Numbered from the stretch's first letter, positions 8,175-19,348 are shown. The stretch: DNA of 64,000 bases from Colwellia sp. 20A7 (GCF_009832865.1 NZ_CP047130.1:496001-560000); one strand, 5' to 3'. Notes: generated by a model from the sequence alone, not told the origin. Program-made: numbers and translations.

Positions 8175-8230
8175 TTAGCCGAGTTCAGGTTAATTAGATA
8201 GTAAATTTATTTTAAGGGATAAAATACTTC

Positions 8231-10405
8231 GTGCAATCAACAGTGCAACCGTCATCAGAATGGTCAATCAATGCTTCGCAAAAGTTAAGTTCAGATCCCT
8301 TATTAGATAGTTTAGTGCTCCTCACTGAGCATTTTGGGAATCCTTGCTCTGCTGATGCGCTTTCAGCTGGCTTACCCTTAACAGAAACAAATTTAACACC
8401 TGAACTATTACCTCAAGCAGCTTCTAGAGCGGGCTTAAGTGCAAAGCTTGTGCGCAAAGGCTTAAACGAACTTCCTTCAATGTTATTGCCTTGTATTTTA
8501 ATGCTTAAAGATAAAAAAGCGATAGTATTACAAGAACTTGATATTGAAAATAATAAGGCGATAGTTTCTTTACCTGAAACAGGTGGAGAAGAACAATTAA
8601 GTATTGAAGAGCTCGAATCAAGCTTTGTTGGATATTTGTTTTTAATAAAACAACAATATCGTGGGGATAGAAATTTCGATGTTCATCATGATAATTCTAA
8701 AGAACATTGGCTATGGGAAAAAATTAAAAATACTTCATCTATTTACCGTGATGTCATAATAGCCTCAATAATGGTAAATATTTTTGCATTAGTTTCACCG
8801 CTGTTTGTGATGAATGTGTATGACAAGGTTGTTCCTAATTTAGCCTTTGAATCTCTTTGGGTTTTAGCTATCGGTGCAGGTATCGCTTATATATTTGATT
8901 TAGTACTAAAACAATTACGTGGTTATTTGATTGATGTTGCGGGTAAAAAAATTGATATAGAAGTTTCTTCTAAACTGTTTGCAAAAGCAATAGGTATGCC
9001 ACTTGAAAAGCGCTCACCCAGTGTTGGTGGTATGGCTAAGCAAATAGGTGAGTTTGATAATGTTAGAGAATTCTTATCGTCAGCCACCATTAGTGCTGTG
9101 GTTGATTTACCTTTCGCACTGCTCTTTATGTTCTGTATCTGGCTTGTCGCTGGTGATTTGGTAATGTTTCCTATTATCGGCTCTTTCCTTATTATTGGTT
9201 ATACCTTGTTAAATCAGTCGAAACTAAAAGCGGCGATTGAAGAAACTAATAAATTTTCAAGTTTACGACATGGTCATTTAATTGAATGTTTGAGTACATT
9301 AGAATCTATTAAGGCGAATGGTGCAGAAGGTGTTGTTCAAAATGCATGGCAACAAATGATAGGTCATACTTCTACTTGGTTGCTTAAATCCAAAATAATT
9401 ACTAATTCAGTGTTAAACTTTGCCAGTTTTATCGTGCAAATATCGGTTGTTGCAGTAGTTGTTTTAGGTGTATATCGTGTATCAGAAAACTTAATATCAA
9501 TGGGCGGAATTATTGCTGCTGTGATGTTAACAGGCAGAGCTATATCACCTGTCGCTAAACTTGCAGGCTTAATGACTCGCTCTAATCAAACCTTAAGTGC
9601 ATTAAAACAACTTGATATTTTAATGGATCAGGAAGGTGAGTTTGAAGATAAAGCGCATTTAGTGAGCAGAAATAAGCTAGCGGGTAATATCAATGCTGAA
9701 AATGTGAGTTTTAAATACCCTAATTCAGACATTCCCTCTTTACAACCAATGTCTGTAAAGATAAAGCAAGGTGAAAGAATCGCAATTGTTGGACATAATG
9801 GTTCAGGTAAAACCACATTAGCTAAATTATTACTTGGACTCTATCAACCAAGTCAAGGATCCATACAGTTTGACGGTTTGAATTATCAACAAATACACCC
9901 AAGTGATTTACGCAAGAATATTGGTTATCTACCACAAGATATTGTGTTATTTCACGGTACTATTAGAGATAATATCCTCTTTGGTACTAGACAGGTTACT
10001 GAATACCAATTGATTCGGGCGGTGCAGCTTTCTGGTGTCAATATTTTTACCGATCATAATAGCCAAGGACTTGATCAACAAGTTGGTGAGAGTGGGAACG
10101 CACTGTCACGTGGGCAAAGGCAGTCTATTGTGCTAGCAAGAGCAATCTTAAATTCACCTCAAATATTACTATTAGATGAGCCAACTGCTAGTCTTGATGC
10201 TCGCGCTGAAAAGCAATTTATTAAATCAATACATGCGACGGCTAGAGATCGTACCATGCTATTAATCACGCATAAAATGGACTTGTTAAAACTGGTTGAT
10301 AGAATCCTTGTTTTGGACAAAGGTAAACTAATAATAGATGGCCCAAAGGATGAGGTACTAGCAAAACTAAAAGGCAATCAATTAAATCAAGAGACAAGCG
10401 CATGA
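8231..10405 (+). CDS. LapB-like type I secretion ABC transporter (permease/ATPase)
   Basis: A 724-residue inner-membrane exporter for the adhesin. Residues ~20-135 resemble a C39-peptidase-like domain without the catalytic Cys motif, the usual non-cleaving form in LapB/RtxB transporters. A transmembrane domain (~165-450) is followed by an ATPase domain with Walker A GHNGSGKT (~522), signature LSRGQRQ (R in place of the usual second G) and Walker B ILLLDEPT. The GTG start at 8231 is preceded by AAGGGA at a slightly long distance. Its stop overlaps the start of the next gene (ATGA), so it is translationally coupled to the fusion protein. Naming follows the Pseudomonas lap and Shewanella bpf operons. 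Confidence 0.92.
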   Translation: MQSTVQPSSEWSINASQKLSSDPLLDSLVLLTEHFGNPCSADALSAGLPLTETNLTPELLPQAASRAGLSAKLVRKGLNELPSMLLPCILMLKDKKAIVLQELDIENNKAIVSLPETGGEEQLSIEELESSFVGYLFLIKQQYRGDRNFDVHHDNSKEHWLWEKIKNTSSIYRDVIIASIMVNIFALVSPLFVMNVYDKVVPNLAFESLWVLAIGAGIAYIFDLVLKQLRGYLIDVAGKKIDIEVSSKLFAKAIGMPLEKRSPSVGGMAKQIGEFDNVREFLSSATISAVVDLPFALLFMFCIWLVAGDLVMFPIIGSFLIIGYTLLNQSKLKAAIEETNKFSSLRHGHLIECLSTLESIKANGAEGVVQNAWQQMIGHTSTWLLKSKIITNSVLNFASFIVQISVVAVVVLGVYRVSENLISMGGIIAAVMLTGRAISPVAKLAGLMTRSNQTLSALKQLDILMDQEGEFEDKAHLVSRNKLAGNINAENVSFKYPNSDIPSLQPMSVKIKQGERIAIVGHNGSGKTTLAKLLLGLYQPSQGSIQFDGLNYQQIHPSDLRKNIGYLPQDIVLFHGTIRDNILFGTRQVTEYQLIRAVQLSGVNIFTDHNSQGLDQQVGESGNALSRGQRQSIVLARAILNSPQILLLDEPTASLDARAEKQFIKSIHATARDRTMLLITHKMDLLKLVDRILVLDKGKLIIDGPKDEVLAKLKGNQLNQETSA

Positions 10406-11775
10406 AGGTGAGTCAACAAGATTTAGAGATGGCTGATGATGTCTATGGGGCAATGTTAACTGAAGTGCCAAGTTTACATCGACTAACTATTTGGGCTATG
10501 GCTAGTTTACTTTTGTGTTTTCTTGTGTGGGCCTATTTTGCCGCACTACAGCAAGTCACATCGGGCATAGGTAAAATTATCCCTTCAACACAAGTTCAAA
10601 TTGTTCAAAGTTTAGATGGTGGCGTATTACAAGAGCTATTTGTACAAGAAGGTATGCAAGTTGTGAAGGGGCAACCTATAGCAAGAATTGATGATACCCG
10701 TTTTAGATCAGATTTTGCAGAACAAAAACAAGAGGTTAGCAGTTTGCGTGCTAATGTAATTAGGCTTAGAGCTGAACTTTCAAGTATATTAATTGGCCAT
10801 AATGAGCAATGGCAGCGTCAAATAGACATTGATAAAAAAATACCTATTTATCCTGATGATCTTGTCGAAAATGCTAAATTTATGGTTGAAAGACAAAAAG
10901 AAGAATACTCAGGAAGGTTAGACAATTTAATAAATCAACTAGCGATTCAAGAGCAACAAATTCAACAAAGAGAACAAGAAATTGCTGAATTAGATTCTAA
11001 AATCAACACTTTGAAAATAAGCTATCAAATAGCAAGTAAAGAGCTTGATCTTACTCGACCGCTTGCCGAAAAAAATATAGTTTCTAAAATAGAATTATAT
11101 AAATTAGAACGCAGTGTTAATGAGCTTAAAGGGGAATTAAGTGCCGTACGCTTATTATCACCTAAATTAAAGTCTTCATTACAAGAGTCAATATTAAATC
11201 GTCGTGAAACGGCACTTGCTTATCGATCAGAAGCAAGAGCAAAGCTTAATGATATGCAAAATAAATTATCCCGGATTAATGAATCACAAGTGGGCGCTCA
11301 AGATAAAGTCACTAAAGCCTTAATATTGTCTCCAGTTGTTGGTACGATTAAAACAATTCATATCAATACATTAGGAGGAGTAGTAAAGCCAGGAGAAACA
11401 ATTGCTGAAATCGTACCAACAGAAGATAAATTGATGGTAGAGGCAAAAATAAAACCAAGAGATATTGCTTTTATTTATCCGGGATTACCTGCAGTTGTTA
11501 AAATTACAGCCTATGACTTTACTCGATATGGTGGGTTGAAGGGTAAGGTCGAGCATATAAGTGCAGATACGACACAAGATGAGGAAGGTAATAGTTTTTA
11601 CCTTATTAGAGTTCGTACTGATGCTTCAAGTATAAAGAATAAGAAAGGTGAAGCGATGCCAATCATTCCAGGGATGTTAACGGAAGTTGATGTCATCACT
11701 GGCAAGCGAACTATTTTAGAATATATTTTAAACCCCATCTTACGCGCGAACGAAGCTGCACTTAGGGAACGATAG
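10402..11775 (+). CDS. LapC-like membrane-fusion protein (HlyD family)
   Basis: A 457-residue periplasmic adaptor joining the ABC exporter to the TolC-like pore. A short cytoplasmic N-terminus, one membrane helix (~28-48), a lipoyl-like half (VQSLDGGVLQELFVQEGMQV), a long coiled coil (~90-300, rich in Gln and Glu) and the second lipoyl/beta-barrel half (ILSPVVGTIKTIHINTLGG, then AEIVPTEDKLMVEAKI) are visible in the HlyD order. It begins within the last codon of the transporter gene. Length and architecture are normal for type I secretion. Confidence 0.93.
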   Translation: MKVSQQDLEMADDVYGAMLTEVPSLHRLTIWAMASLLLCFLVWAYFAALQQVTSGIGKIIPSTQVQIVQSLDGGVLQELFVQEGMQVVKGQPIARIDDTRFRSDFAEQKQEVSSLRANVIRLRAELSSILIGHNEQWQRQIDIDKKIPIYPDDLVENAKFMVERQKEEYSGRLDNLINQLAIQEQQIQQREQEIAELDSKINTLKISYQIASKELDLTRPLAEKNIVSKIELYKLERSVNELKGELSAVRLLSPKLKSSLQESILNRRETALAYRSEARAKLNDMQNKLSRINESQVGAQDKVTKALILSPVVGTIKTIHINTLGGVVKPGETIAEIVPTEDKLMVEAKIKPRDIAFIYPGLPAVVKITAYDFTRYGGLKGKVEHISADTTQDEEGNSFYLIRVRTDASSIKNKKGEAMPIIPGMLTEVDVITGKRTILEYILNPILRANEAALRER

Positions 11776-11824
11776 CACTTAACTAAAATTAAGAATAAAA
11801 AAATAATACAAACAGGGAATATTT

Positions 11825-13231
11825 ATGAATAATGTTGTTTTTAACTTGAATAAAATAGCAATACTTAGTGTTATAGGTTTATCGACATTGTGGTCTATTA
11901 GTAGTAATGCTCAAAGTTTAGAGCAAGCGGTTGCAGAAGCACTTGATACTCATCCTGATATTCGTCAGTCTTTTGCTCGATTTAAATCTAAAGAAGAAGA
12001 TGTTAACCGTGCTTCAGCAGGGTATTTTCCTACTGTTGATTTAACCGCTGGTTATGGTTATGAATATACAGATACGCCAAGTAATAGAAGGAGCGACCTT
12101 AATAATAGTAACGGTCAAACTGAATTGGCGCGTGGTGAATTTGGCATTAGTATCAAACAAATACTTTTTGATGGCATGTTTACTAGTAATGAAATCGATA
12201 GAACTAAATTTGAAGCAAGTGCAGAGCAATGGACTCTAATTTCTAATGCTGAAGATCTCGCTTTACAAGTTGCTAAAGCATATTTAAATTTTATTAAAAC
12301 AGAGCAACTCATTGAACTAGCGAAAACAAATATTGAGTCACATGAAATAATTTATCAACAAATAAAAGAACGTACTGATTCTGGATTAGGTAATATTGCT
12401 GATTTTTCTCAAGTTACTGGACGATTAGCTCGGGCACAATCAAATATGATATCGGCGCGTAATAATCACCTTGATGCAAGAACACAGTTTATTCGTTTAA
12501 CAAACACATTACCTGAAAATTTAGTGATACCAGTACCTGATGCTGATATGTTACCTAAAGATAAAGAAAGAGGCTTAGATTTAGCGATCAAGCGTCATCC
12601 AGTCATTAAATCTGCTAAACAAGATATAAGGGCAGCACGTTCATTTAAAAGCGCCGTAAAATCAAGTTACTATCCAACATTATCGTTAGAGTTGGCAGCT
12701 AATTCTGATAATGATATCGGAGGCGAGAGTGGATTGAATCAGTTTGGGGCTGACGTTGGTGGTCACCGCAATGATGCCTCAGCAATGTTACGTCTGCGCT
12801 ATAACTTTTATTCTGGTGGTAAAGATATTGCTAGTGAAAGAAGTGCAGCCTATAAAGTGTCAGAAGCACAAGATATTAATGCGAGTGCTCATAGGCAAGT
12901 AACAGAAAGTTTTGGTTTGGCTTGGAATGCCTTTAAAATGTTAGCTTTACAAAAAAAATATATAAAGCAACATGTTATAACCTCTAAAGATACGCAAGTA
13001 GCCTACAAGCAGCAATTTGATATTGGTCAACGAAATTTACTTGATCTACTTGATACTGAAAATGAACTGTTTCAAGCTCGTCAAGATTATTTAGATGCAG
13101 ACTTTAATGAATTAAGTGCTAAATACCGTATATTAAATGCTACAGGACAATTACTAGACTCGTTAAGAGTGACTAAGTCAAACGCATGGAAGGGAGAGCA
13201 CGAATATGAAGAAGGAGCATATAATGAATAA
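11825..13231 (+). CDS. LapE-like TolC-family outer-membrane protein
   Basis: A 468-residue outer-membrane channel of the type I system. A signal peptide (~1-29, ending SNAQS) precedes two homologous TolC repeats; LEQAVAEALDTHPDIRQS at the start and RQVTESFGLAWNAFKML in the second half are typical of the AggA/LapE type. In the Lap model this channel is also where the adhesin stays lodged by its N-terminal retention module. A 49-base gap and AGGGA ribosome-binding site separate it from the fusion-protein gene. Its 3' end overlaps the following OmpA-like gene by 8 bases. Confidence 0.92.
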   Translation: MNNVVFNLNKIAILSVIGLSTLWSISSNAQSLEQAVAEALDTHPDIRQSFARFKSKEEDVNRASAGYFPTVDLTAGYGYEYTDTPSNRRSDLNNSNGQTELARGEFGISIKQILFDGMFTSNEIDRTKFEASAEQWTLISNAEDLALQVAKAYLNFIKTEQLIELAKTNIESHEIIYQQIKERTDSGLGNIADFSQVTGRLARAQSNMISARNNHLDARTQFIRLTNTLPENLVIPVPDADMLPKDKERGLDLAIKRHPVIKSAKQDIRAARSFKSAVKSSYYPTLSLELAANSDNDIGGESGLNQFGADVGGHRNDASAMLRLRYNFYSGGKDIASERSAAYKVSEAQDINASAHRQVTESFGLAWNAFKMLALQKKYIKQHVITSKDTQVAYKQQFDIGQRNLLDLLDTENELFQARQDYLDADFNELSAKYRILNATGQLLDSLRVTKSNAWKGEHEYEEGAYNE

Positions 13232-13862
13232 ATTTTTACGGAACATAAGTAAATATATTCCAATATATTTAACTATTATAGTGACGAGTATACTGCTTAG
13301 TGCATGTGCTGATACACGTATTGTTGCCTTAGAGGATTCGGTTGAACAACAGTTCAATTTAACTGATGATGATAGTGATGGTGTAATAAAAGCGCGAGAG
13401 AAATGTGATGGAACTACCATTGGAGCTTCTGTCGATAATTACGGCTGTGGCACTAAGATATCTACTATAAAACCTTTGCAAATAAATATTAAATTTGAAC
13501 GTAATTCTTCGGAAATACCTGCTGCCGCTTATGCTGAAATTAGTAAGTTAGCAGACATTTTGGGAAAAAATTCTGCAATTAATGTATTAATTGAAGGTCA
13601 TACCAGTAAAATTGGTACTACTGCGTTGAATAAAACGCTTTCTAATGCTCGCGCCGAGGCTGTAGCTTTGGTGTTAGAGAATGACTTTGCAATTAATAAA
13701 AGTCGAATTTCTACTATTGGTTATGGTTTTGAGCGTTTAGAAGTCATGGGTGATACGGAGCAAGATCATGCAGTTAATCGTCGTATAATGGCCGAGATTT
13801 CAAATATAGAAAATATTGATGAACTCAAATGGACCATTTATACGGTAGACCAAGCTAATTAA
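13224..13862 (+). CDS. OmpA-family peptidoglycan-binding lipoprotein of the lap operon
   Basis: 212 residues from the ATG at 13224, chosen because AAGGAG sits six bases before it; a longer frame starts at 13206. The N-terminus is a lipoprotein signal (IIVTSILLSAC, acylated Cys), followed by an Asp-rich calcium-loop-like stretch (DDDSDGVIKAREKCDG) and a C-terminal OmpA/MotB domain with IKFERNSSEIP, IEGHTSKIGT and the VNRRI end that bind diaminopimelate. An OmpA-like gene occupies the same place in the Shewanella bpf operon. It probably ties the secretion/adhesion complex to the cell wall; that role is inferred from position. Confidence 0.88.
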   Translation: MNKFLRNISKYIPIYLTIIVTSILLSACADTRIVALEDSVEQQFNLTDDDSDGVIKAREKCDGTTIGASVDNYGCGTKISTIKPLQINIKFERNSSEIPAAAYAEISKLADILGKNSAINVLIEGHTSKIGTTALNKTLSNARAEAVALVLENDFAINKSRISTIGYGFERLEVMGDTEQDHAVNRRIMAEISNIENIDELKWTIYTVDQAN

Positions 13863-13867
13863 TTATA

Positions 13868-14581
13868 ATGAGTAGTATTAAGAGCGATATTCTTTTTAAA
13901 AGTATTGGAATTAAATCTGTTCAAGTACTACTGATTATTATTTTTTCACCAGCTATTCTTGCTAAATCTATCTTGCCACTTGATGAAGAAAAAATCATAT
14001 CATCGTTAACACAAAGCTATGGTGAAAGGGCGGGTAAACGAGGTAAGACTTGGTTTAAGTTAATGCAGCAGAAGTCAGGTATCTCTGAGTTTGAAAGACT
14101 AGAAGAAGTGAACCGTTTTTTTAATCTTTTTAGGTTTATTGACGATAAAATACTTTGGGGTGTAAGTAACTATTGGGCAACACCTATTGAGTTTATTGGT
14201 GTTAATGGCGGAGATTGTGAAGACTATTCAATAGCTAAATATTTTACATTATTAGAGCTTGGTATTGCGGATGAAAAAATGAGGATCACCATGGTAAAAG
14301 CGGTAAAACTGAATCAATATCATATGGTGCTTGCTTATTATGATACACCTAATGCCATGCCGTTAATATTAGACAATATTGACGGTGTTATTAAGCCGGC
14401 AAGTCAGCGAAACGATTTAATCCCAATATATAGTTTTAATGCTAGTCAACTATGGCTAAACAAAGAGAAGGGGCGTGGTGTGATTAGCGGAAAATCATCA
14501 AAACTGAAACTTTGGCGCGATTTACGAGAACGTATAACTACCTCAAAACTTAAACAACCCAAGCTAAAAATGGAGTTTTAA
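13868..14581 (+). CDS. LapG-like periplasmic cysteine protease (transglutaminase-like, DUF920)
   Basis: A 237-residue bacterial transglutaminase-like cysteine proteinase that releases LapA-type adhesins by cutting at the di-alanine site. A membrane/signal segment (~15-33) directs export. The triad is visible: C117 in NGGDCEDYS, H152 in YHMVLAYY and D169 in LILDNID, aligned with the Cys-His-Asp of known LapG proteins. The family is calcium-dependent; the acidic residues around GGDCED fit. It lies 5 bases after the OmpA-like gene and 4 bases before the lapD-like gene, so protease and inhibitor are co-expressed. Its target motif is in the adhesin at residues 115-119. Confidence 0.95.
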   Translation: MSSIKSDILFKSIGIKSVQVLLIIIFSPAILAKSILPLDEEKIISSLTQSYGERAGKRGKTWFKLMQQKSGISEFERLEEVNRFFNLFRFIDDKILWGVSNYWATPIEFIGVNGGDCEDYSIAKYFTLLELGIADEKMRITMVKAVKLNQYHMVLAYYDTPNAMPLILDNIDGVIKPASQRNDLIPIYSFNASQLWLNKEKGRGVISGKSSKLKLWRDLRERITTSKLKQPKLKMEF

Positions 14582-14585
14582 GATC

Positions 14586-16502
14586 ATGACCTTATTTAGA
14601 GAAATAAACTCATTACTATTCGGACTGTTTTTATTAGTCATGACAAGTTTGGTTTATTTTCAATTTACCCAAACGCGTGATTTTATGAGTCAGCAAATGG
14701 AATCAGATTTAAATAATACAATTACTTCATTAGGACTAATGTTAAAGCCTCATCTTGAAACAGGAGATGTTGTTACCGCTGAAACCTTAGTGAATGTTAT
14801 CTTTGAAGGTGGGTTTTATCGTAAAGTTACACTTAAATGGTTAGCTAATGATAAGGTGCAAGTTTGGGAGAATCCTATTCTTATCGAAGGGGTACCTCAA
14901 TGGTTTATTAACTTAGATTTATTTAAATCTCAGAAAAAAGAAACATTAATTACTTCAGGTTGGATGCAGTTAGCAACTCTTGAAATAGAAGGGCACCCAG
15001 CGTTTGGCTATAAAGAGTTATGGCGTGTAATGAATGATACTGTGATGGTTTTATCGTTATTATTTATACTCTCTATTATTGTACTATGGTTTAAACTTAA
15101 TCGTATTTTAAAGCCGTTAAACAATATTGCTATTCAAGCAAAGCAAATTTCAGAGCGTAAATTCAGTCATGATATTGAGTTACCAAAAACTACGGAGTTA
15201 AAAGATGTTGTTGGTGCCATAAACTCAATGTCAGGGCAATTAAAGCAAATATTTTCCACGTTAGATAAAGAAGTTAATGAACTCAAAGAAGATAAATTAA
15301 TCGACCATGTTTCACAATTGCCTAATCGTCAATATTTGTCAGCACAAATCAATAATTGGTTAAATGAACCTGGTTTTGGTGGCCTTATATTAGCAAAATT
15401 TGACTGGCTAGAAGATATTTATACCAAGTATGGTTTTCAAGGACGAGATGAGATTATTAAGGTTGTTTCACAAAGAATGCAAACAGAGCTGCCTGAAATT
15501 GCGGATAGTGTGATCGCCCGCATTGCTAACACTGAGTTTGCTTTTTTAATTACTAAAGCAGAAAAAAGTACGATCGAATTATATTTACAGTCGTTAATCA
15601 GAATCATTAATCAAGAAATTACTAAAGCTGGCTGTACTTCTAATACGCGTTTTTCTCTAGGTATTAGCCAACGTATTGAGAACATGAATGCTTCTGATTT
15701 ATTAGCGCAGTCAGATAATGCCTTACAACAAGCACAACAAACTAATAAAATAAGCTGTTGGATAGATTCTGAGCAACCGCAGAAATATAGTAGAGAACAA
15801 TGGCGTAGTAAATTAGTCGACTCTATTAATAACAACTTTTTTATATTTCAATGGCAAGCTATTGTAAGTATATCGACACAAGAAATAATTCATCGGGAAA
15901 TATATTGTCGATTAACCATTGATGAAAAAATAGTAACGGCGTCAGAATTTATGCCTTTTATTGAGTTGATGTCACTAGGTGCTCAACTCGATCAATGCTT
16001 ATTAGAGTCAATTGAACAACAAAATATTTTAGCGAAAGCAGAAAAGGGTATCGCGATTAACCTTACTCATGATAGCTTACAAAACGCTGAATTTATTCAA
16101 TGGTTAAGCGCATTTCTTACACGAACAATGTATGCGGAACGTATTTCATTTGAAATCCCTGAATCGGCAGCCATCAATCTATTTGAGCAATGTGTTCATT
16201 TGGCTGAAATTACTCGAGCTGCGGGGGCTAAAATAGGGATAGATCAATGTGGACGTCAAATTGGATCTTTAGACTACTTACATAAGTTACAACCTGATTA
16301 TATTAAATTAGATTTATCATTTGCCTATTATGATAAGTTAAATCAGAACAAAGAGCTTTGCAGAGCACTTGTTAATGTCGCTAAAGGTTTGCAAATTGAT
16401 GTCATTATTACCGGTATTGAAGATAAAGAGCAGTTAACACATTTTGATGCATTGAAGGTACAAGGGTATCAAGGGTATATTTCTCCGGTTGAAGATATAT
16501 GA
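14586..16502 (+). CDS. LapD-like c-di-GMP receptor with degenerate GGDEF and EAL domains
   Basis: A 638-residue inner-membrane receptor. TM1 (~7-27), a periplasmic LapD/MoxY-type domain (~28-148), TM2 (~150-170), HAMP (~171-225), GGDEF-like (~238-395) and EAL-like (~405-636) domains are in LapD order. The GGDEF signature is replaced by IANTEF and the EAL motif by REIYCRL, so neither synthesis nor hydrolysis of c-di-GMP is expected; binding would be retained as in LapD. The periplasmic SGW motif (W126) corresponds to the tryptophan with which Pseudomonas LapD captures LapG. Last gene of the lap operon. Confidence 0.93.
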   Translation: MTLFREINSLLFGLFLLVMTSLVYFQFTQTRDFMSQQMESDLNNTITSLGLMLKPHLETGDVVTAETLVNVIFEGGFYRKVTLKWLANDKVQVWENPILIEGVPQWFINLDLFKSQKKETLITSGWMQLATLEIEGHPAFGYKELWRVMNDTVMVLSLLFILSIIVLWFKLNRILKPLNNIAIQAKQISERKFSHDIELPKTTELKDVVGAINSMSGQLKQIFSTLDKEVNELKEDKLIDHVSQLPNRQYLSAQINNWLNEPGFGGLILAKFDWLEDIYTKYGFQGRDEIIKVVSQRMQTELPEIADSVIARIANTEFAFLITKAEKSTIELYLQSLIRIINQEITKAGCTSNTRFSLGISQRIENMNASDLLAQSDNALQQAQQTNKISCWIDSEQPQKYSREQWRSKLVDSINNNFFIFQWQAIVSISTQEIIHREIYCRLTIDEKIVTASEFMPFIELMSLGAQLDQCLLESIEQQNILAKAEKGIAINLTHDSLQNAEFIQWLSAFLTRTMYAERISFEIPESAAINLFEQCVHLAEITRAAGAKIGIDQCGRQIGSLDYLHKLQPDYIKLDLSFAYYDKLNQNKELCRALVNVAKGLQIDVIITGIEDKEQLTHFDALKVQGYQGYISPVEDI

Positions 16503-16708
16503 AAAGAGGTTAGAAGTGACTAATTTATCAATGTGGGCTCAGTACTACTATATTGATATGTCTATTTTATCTGCTTGAATGATGATTTTTGTCATTTTTT
16601 TAGCGAAAAAAATATTTTTTTGCAATTTATACAAAACAAGCAACACAAATTGGTAATACTGAGGTATCATTGTTCGATCTGTTATTCTAAAGTAATAACA
16701 CGCTCTAA

Positions 16709-17785
<1,077 letters not shown>

Positions 17786-17983
17786 ATGTAGTTAGTGCTT
17801 ATTGCGCTTTAATTTAATTATTGTGGTCAAGGTATGTAGTGGCTGTTGTCACTCTGTACTTTTTCCTTTTACTTAAATTAAGGTATGCAAAAATTCAACT
17901 AGGTTAAATATTTTCTTTCTATGGTTTAAAAGTCATAAGTATTAATTTGTAATTAGAAGTTCGCAATTCATAACTGGTTTTCT

Positions 17984-18850
17984 ATGAACCCAATTTTTAA
18001 ACATGGTCCATCCCCACAGCACCGACTTGTCTTGGTGCTGTTTTGTTCTGCTCTATTAGTTTTTTTTGATCATAAAATGGCCAGTTTTGAATCATTGCGT
18101 GGTTATTTACAGTCTATGATCAGCCCTTTGCAATACCTTGCTAATTCACCGAAAGTTACAATGACATGGATATCAACTAATGTCACCACACGTCAACAAT
18201 TGATGAATGAGAATCAACATTTTCGACTAAATGAGCTGGTATTTCATGAACAAGCGATGCAACTTGATATTTTAAAACAAGAAAATGAACGTTTACGTAC
18301 TTTACTTGCTTCCCCATTGCGTAGTGAACTGAAGAAAATGGTGGCGGAAATTCTATCTGTAGATAGTGATCCTTATAGTCATCAACTGGTTATTAATCGT
18401 GGTGCAAGAGATGGTGTGTATGAAGGCCAACCCGTACTCGATGCATTAGGTATTGTTGGACAAATATTACACGTTGGTCAAACAACTTCTCGGATTATTC
18501 TTATTACCGACACTTCCCATGCCGTACCTGTTCGGGTTAAGCGTAATGGGTTAAGGTTACTCGCGTCGGGAAGCGGGCAAATAGATAGATTAAATCATAA
18601 TTTTGTACCACAAAGTGCTGACGTTAAAATAGGCGATATGCTGGTTACTTCTGGTTTAGGAGGGAAATACCCCGAAGGTTATCCTGTTGCTACCATTTCG
18701 TATATAAGTAACGATGAATCTAGAGAGTTTTTAAGGGTATACAGTAAACCTATCGCACAAATTGACCGCCTGCGTTATTTGTTATTATTATCAGATGAAG
18801 ATCCTATCAGTATTTTTGCACCAAAAACCGAAACTAAGGCTGTGAATTAA
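17984..18850 (+). CDS. mreC: Rod-shape determining protein MreC
   Basis: 288 residues. MreC is a bitopic inner-membrane protein that links MreB to the PBP2-RodA elongation machine. A short cytoplasmic start, one helix (~14-32), a coiled coil (~65-100, LDILKQENERLRTLLASP) and two periplasmic beta domains with VINRGARDGVYEGQPVLD and GDMLVTSGLGGKYPEGYPV are typical. The stop codon overlaps the mreD start. The 198 bases between mreB and mreC contain no gene. Confidence 0.96.
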   Translation: MNPIFKHGPSPQHRLVLVLFCSALLVFFDHKMASFESLRGYLQSMISPLQYLANSPKVTMTWISTNVTTRQQLMNENQHFRLNELVFHEQAMQLDILKQENERLRTLLASPLRSELKKMVAEILSVDSDPYSHQLVINRGARDGVYEGQPVLDALGIVGQILHVGQTTSRIILITDTSHAVPVRVKRNGLRLLASGSGQIDRLNHNFVPQSADVKIGDMLVTSGLGGKYPEGYPVATISYISNDESREFLRVYSKPIAQIDRLRYLLLLSDEDPISIFAPKTETKAVN

Positions 18851-19329
18851 TGTCTGCTCATAACGGTGTAATAATACTACTGACTTTATTAATCGCTATC
18901 ATCGCGAGTATAATGCCATTACCATTAAGTGTTGATGCTTTTCGACCTGATTGGGTGCTTATTGTACTCATATATTGGTGTATGGCCTTACCCGATCGAG
19001 TGAACATTATTACTGCTTGGATTATGGGGTTTTTACTTGATGTTATTCTTGGTTCTGTTTTAGGCGTTCATGCCGCAGCAATGGCTATTTCAGTTTATAT
19101 TGTTGCAGAAAATTTTCAGAAAATACGTAATTTCTCTATCTGGCAGCAAGCTCTTATTACGGGTGTATTAGCAGCTTTATATCACTTAGTCGTTTTTTGG
19201 TTACAACGTTTTTTAATTGATGTTGCTTTTCTTACTAGCTACTTATATCCGGTTATAACTACAATTGTTTTGTGGCCATGGGTGTTTTATTTGTTACGTA
19301 AAGTGCGCCGACATTTTTCTATTAAATAG
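18850..19329 (+). CDS. mreD: Rod-shape determining protein MreD
   Basis: 159 residues, polytopic with about five to six membrane helices, partner of MreC in the elongasome. FRPDWVLIVLIYWCMALPDRV and the GFLLDVILGSVLGVHAAA loop are conserved MreD segments. It starts on the last base of the mreC stop codon (TAATG), indicating translational coupling. Confidence 0.95.
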   Translation: MSAHNGVIILLTLLIAIIASIMPLPLSVDAFRPDWVLIVLIYWCMALPDRVNIITAWIMGFLLDVILGSVLGVHAAAMAISVYIVAENFQKIRNFSIWQQALITGVLAALYHLVVFWLQRFLIDVAFLTSYLYPVITTIVLWPWVFYLLRKVRRHFSIK

Positions 19330-19348
19330 CAATTTTACTTGAGTATGT

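Noticed and set aside
16600..16625. A/T-rich palindrome GCGAAAAAAATATTTTTTTGC after the lapD-like gene as a terminator
   Set aside because: Pure A/T stem with no GC clamp beyond two pairs; not distinguishable from chance in this AT-rich spacer.
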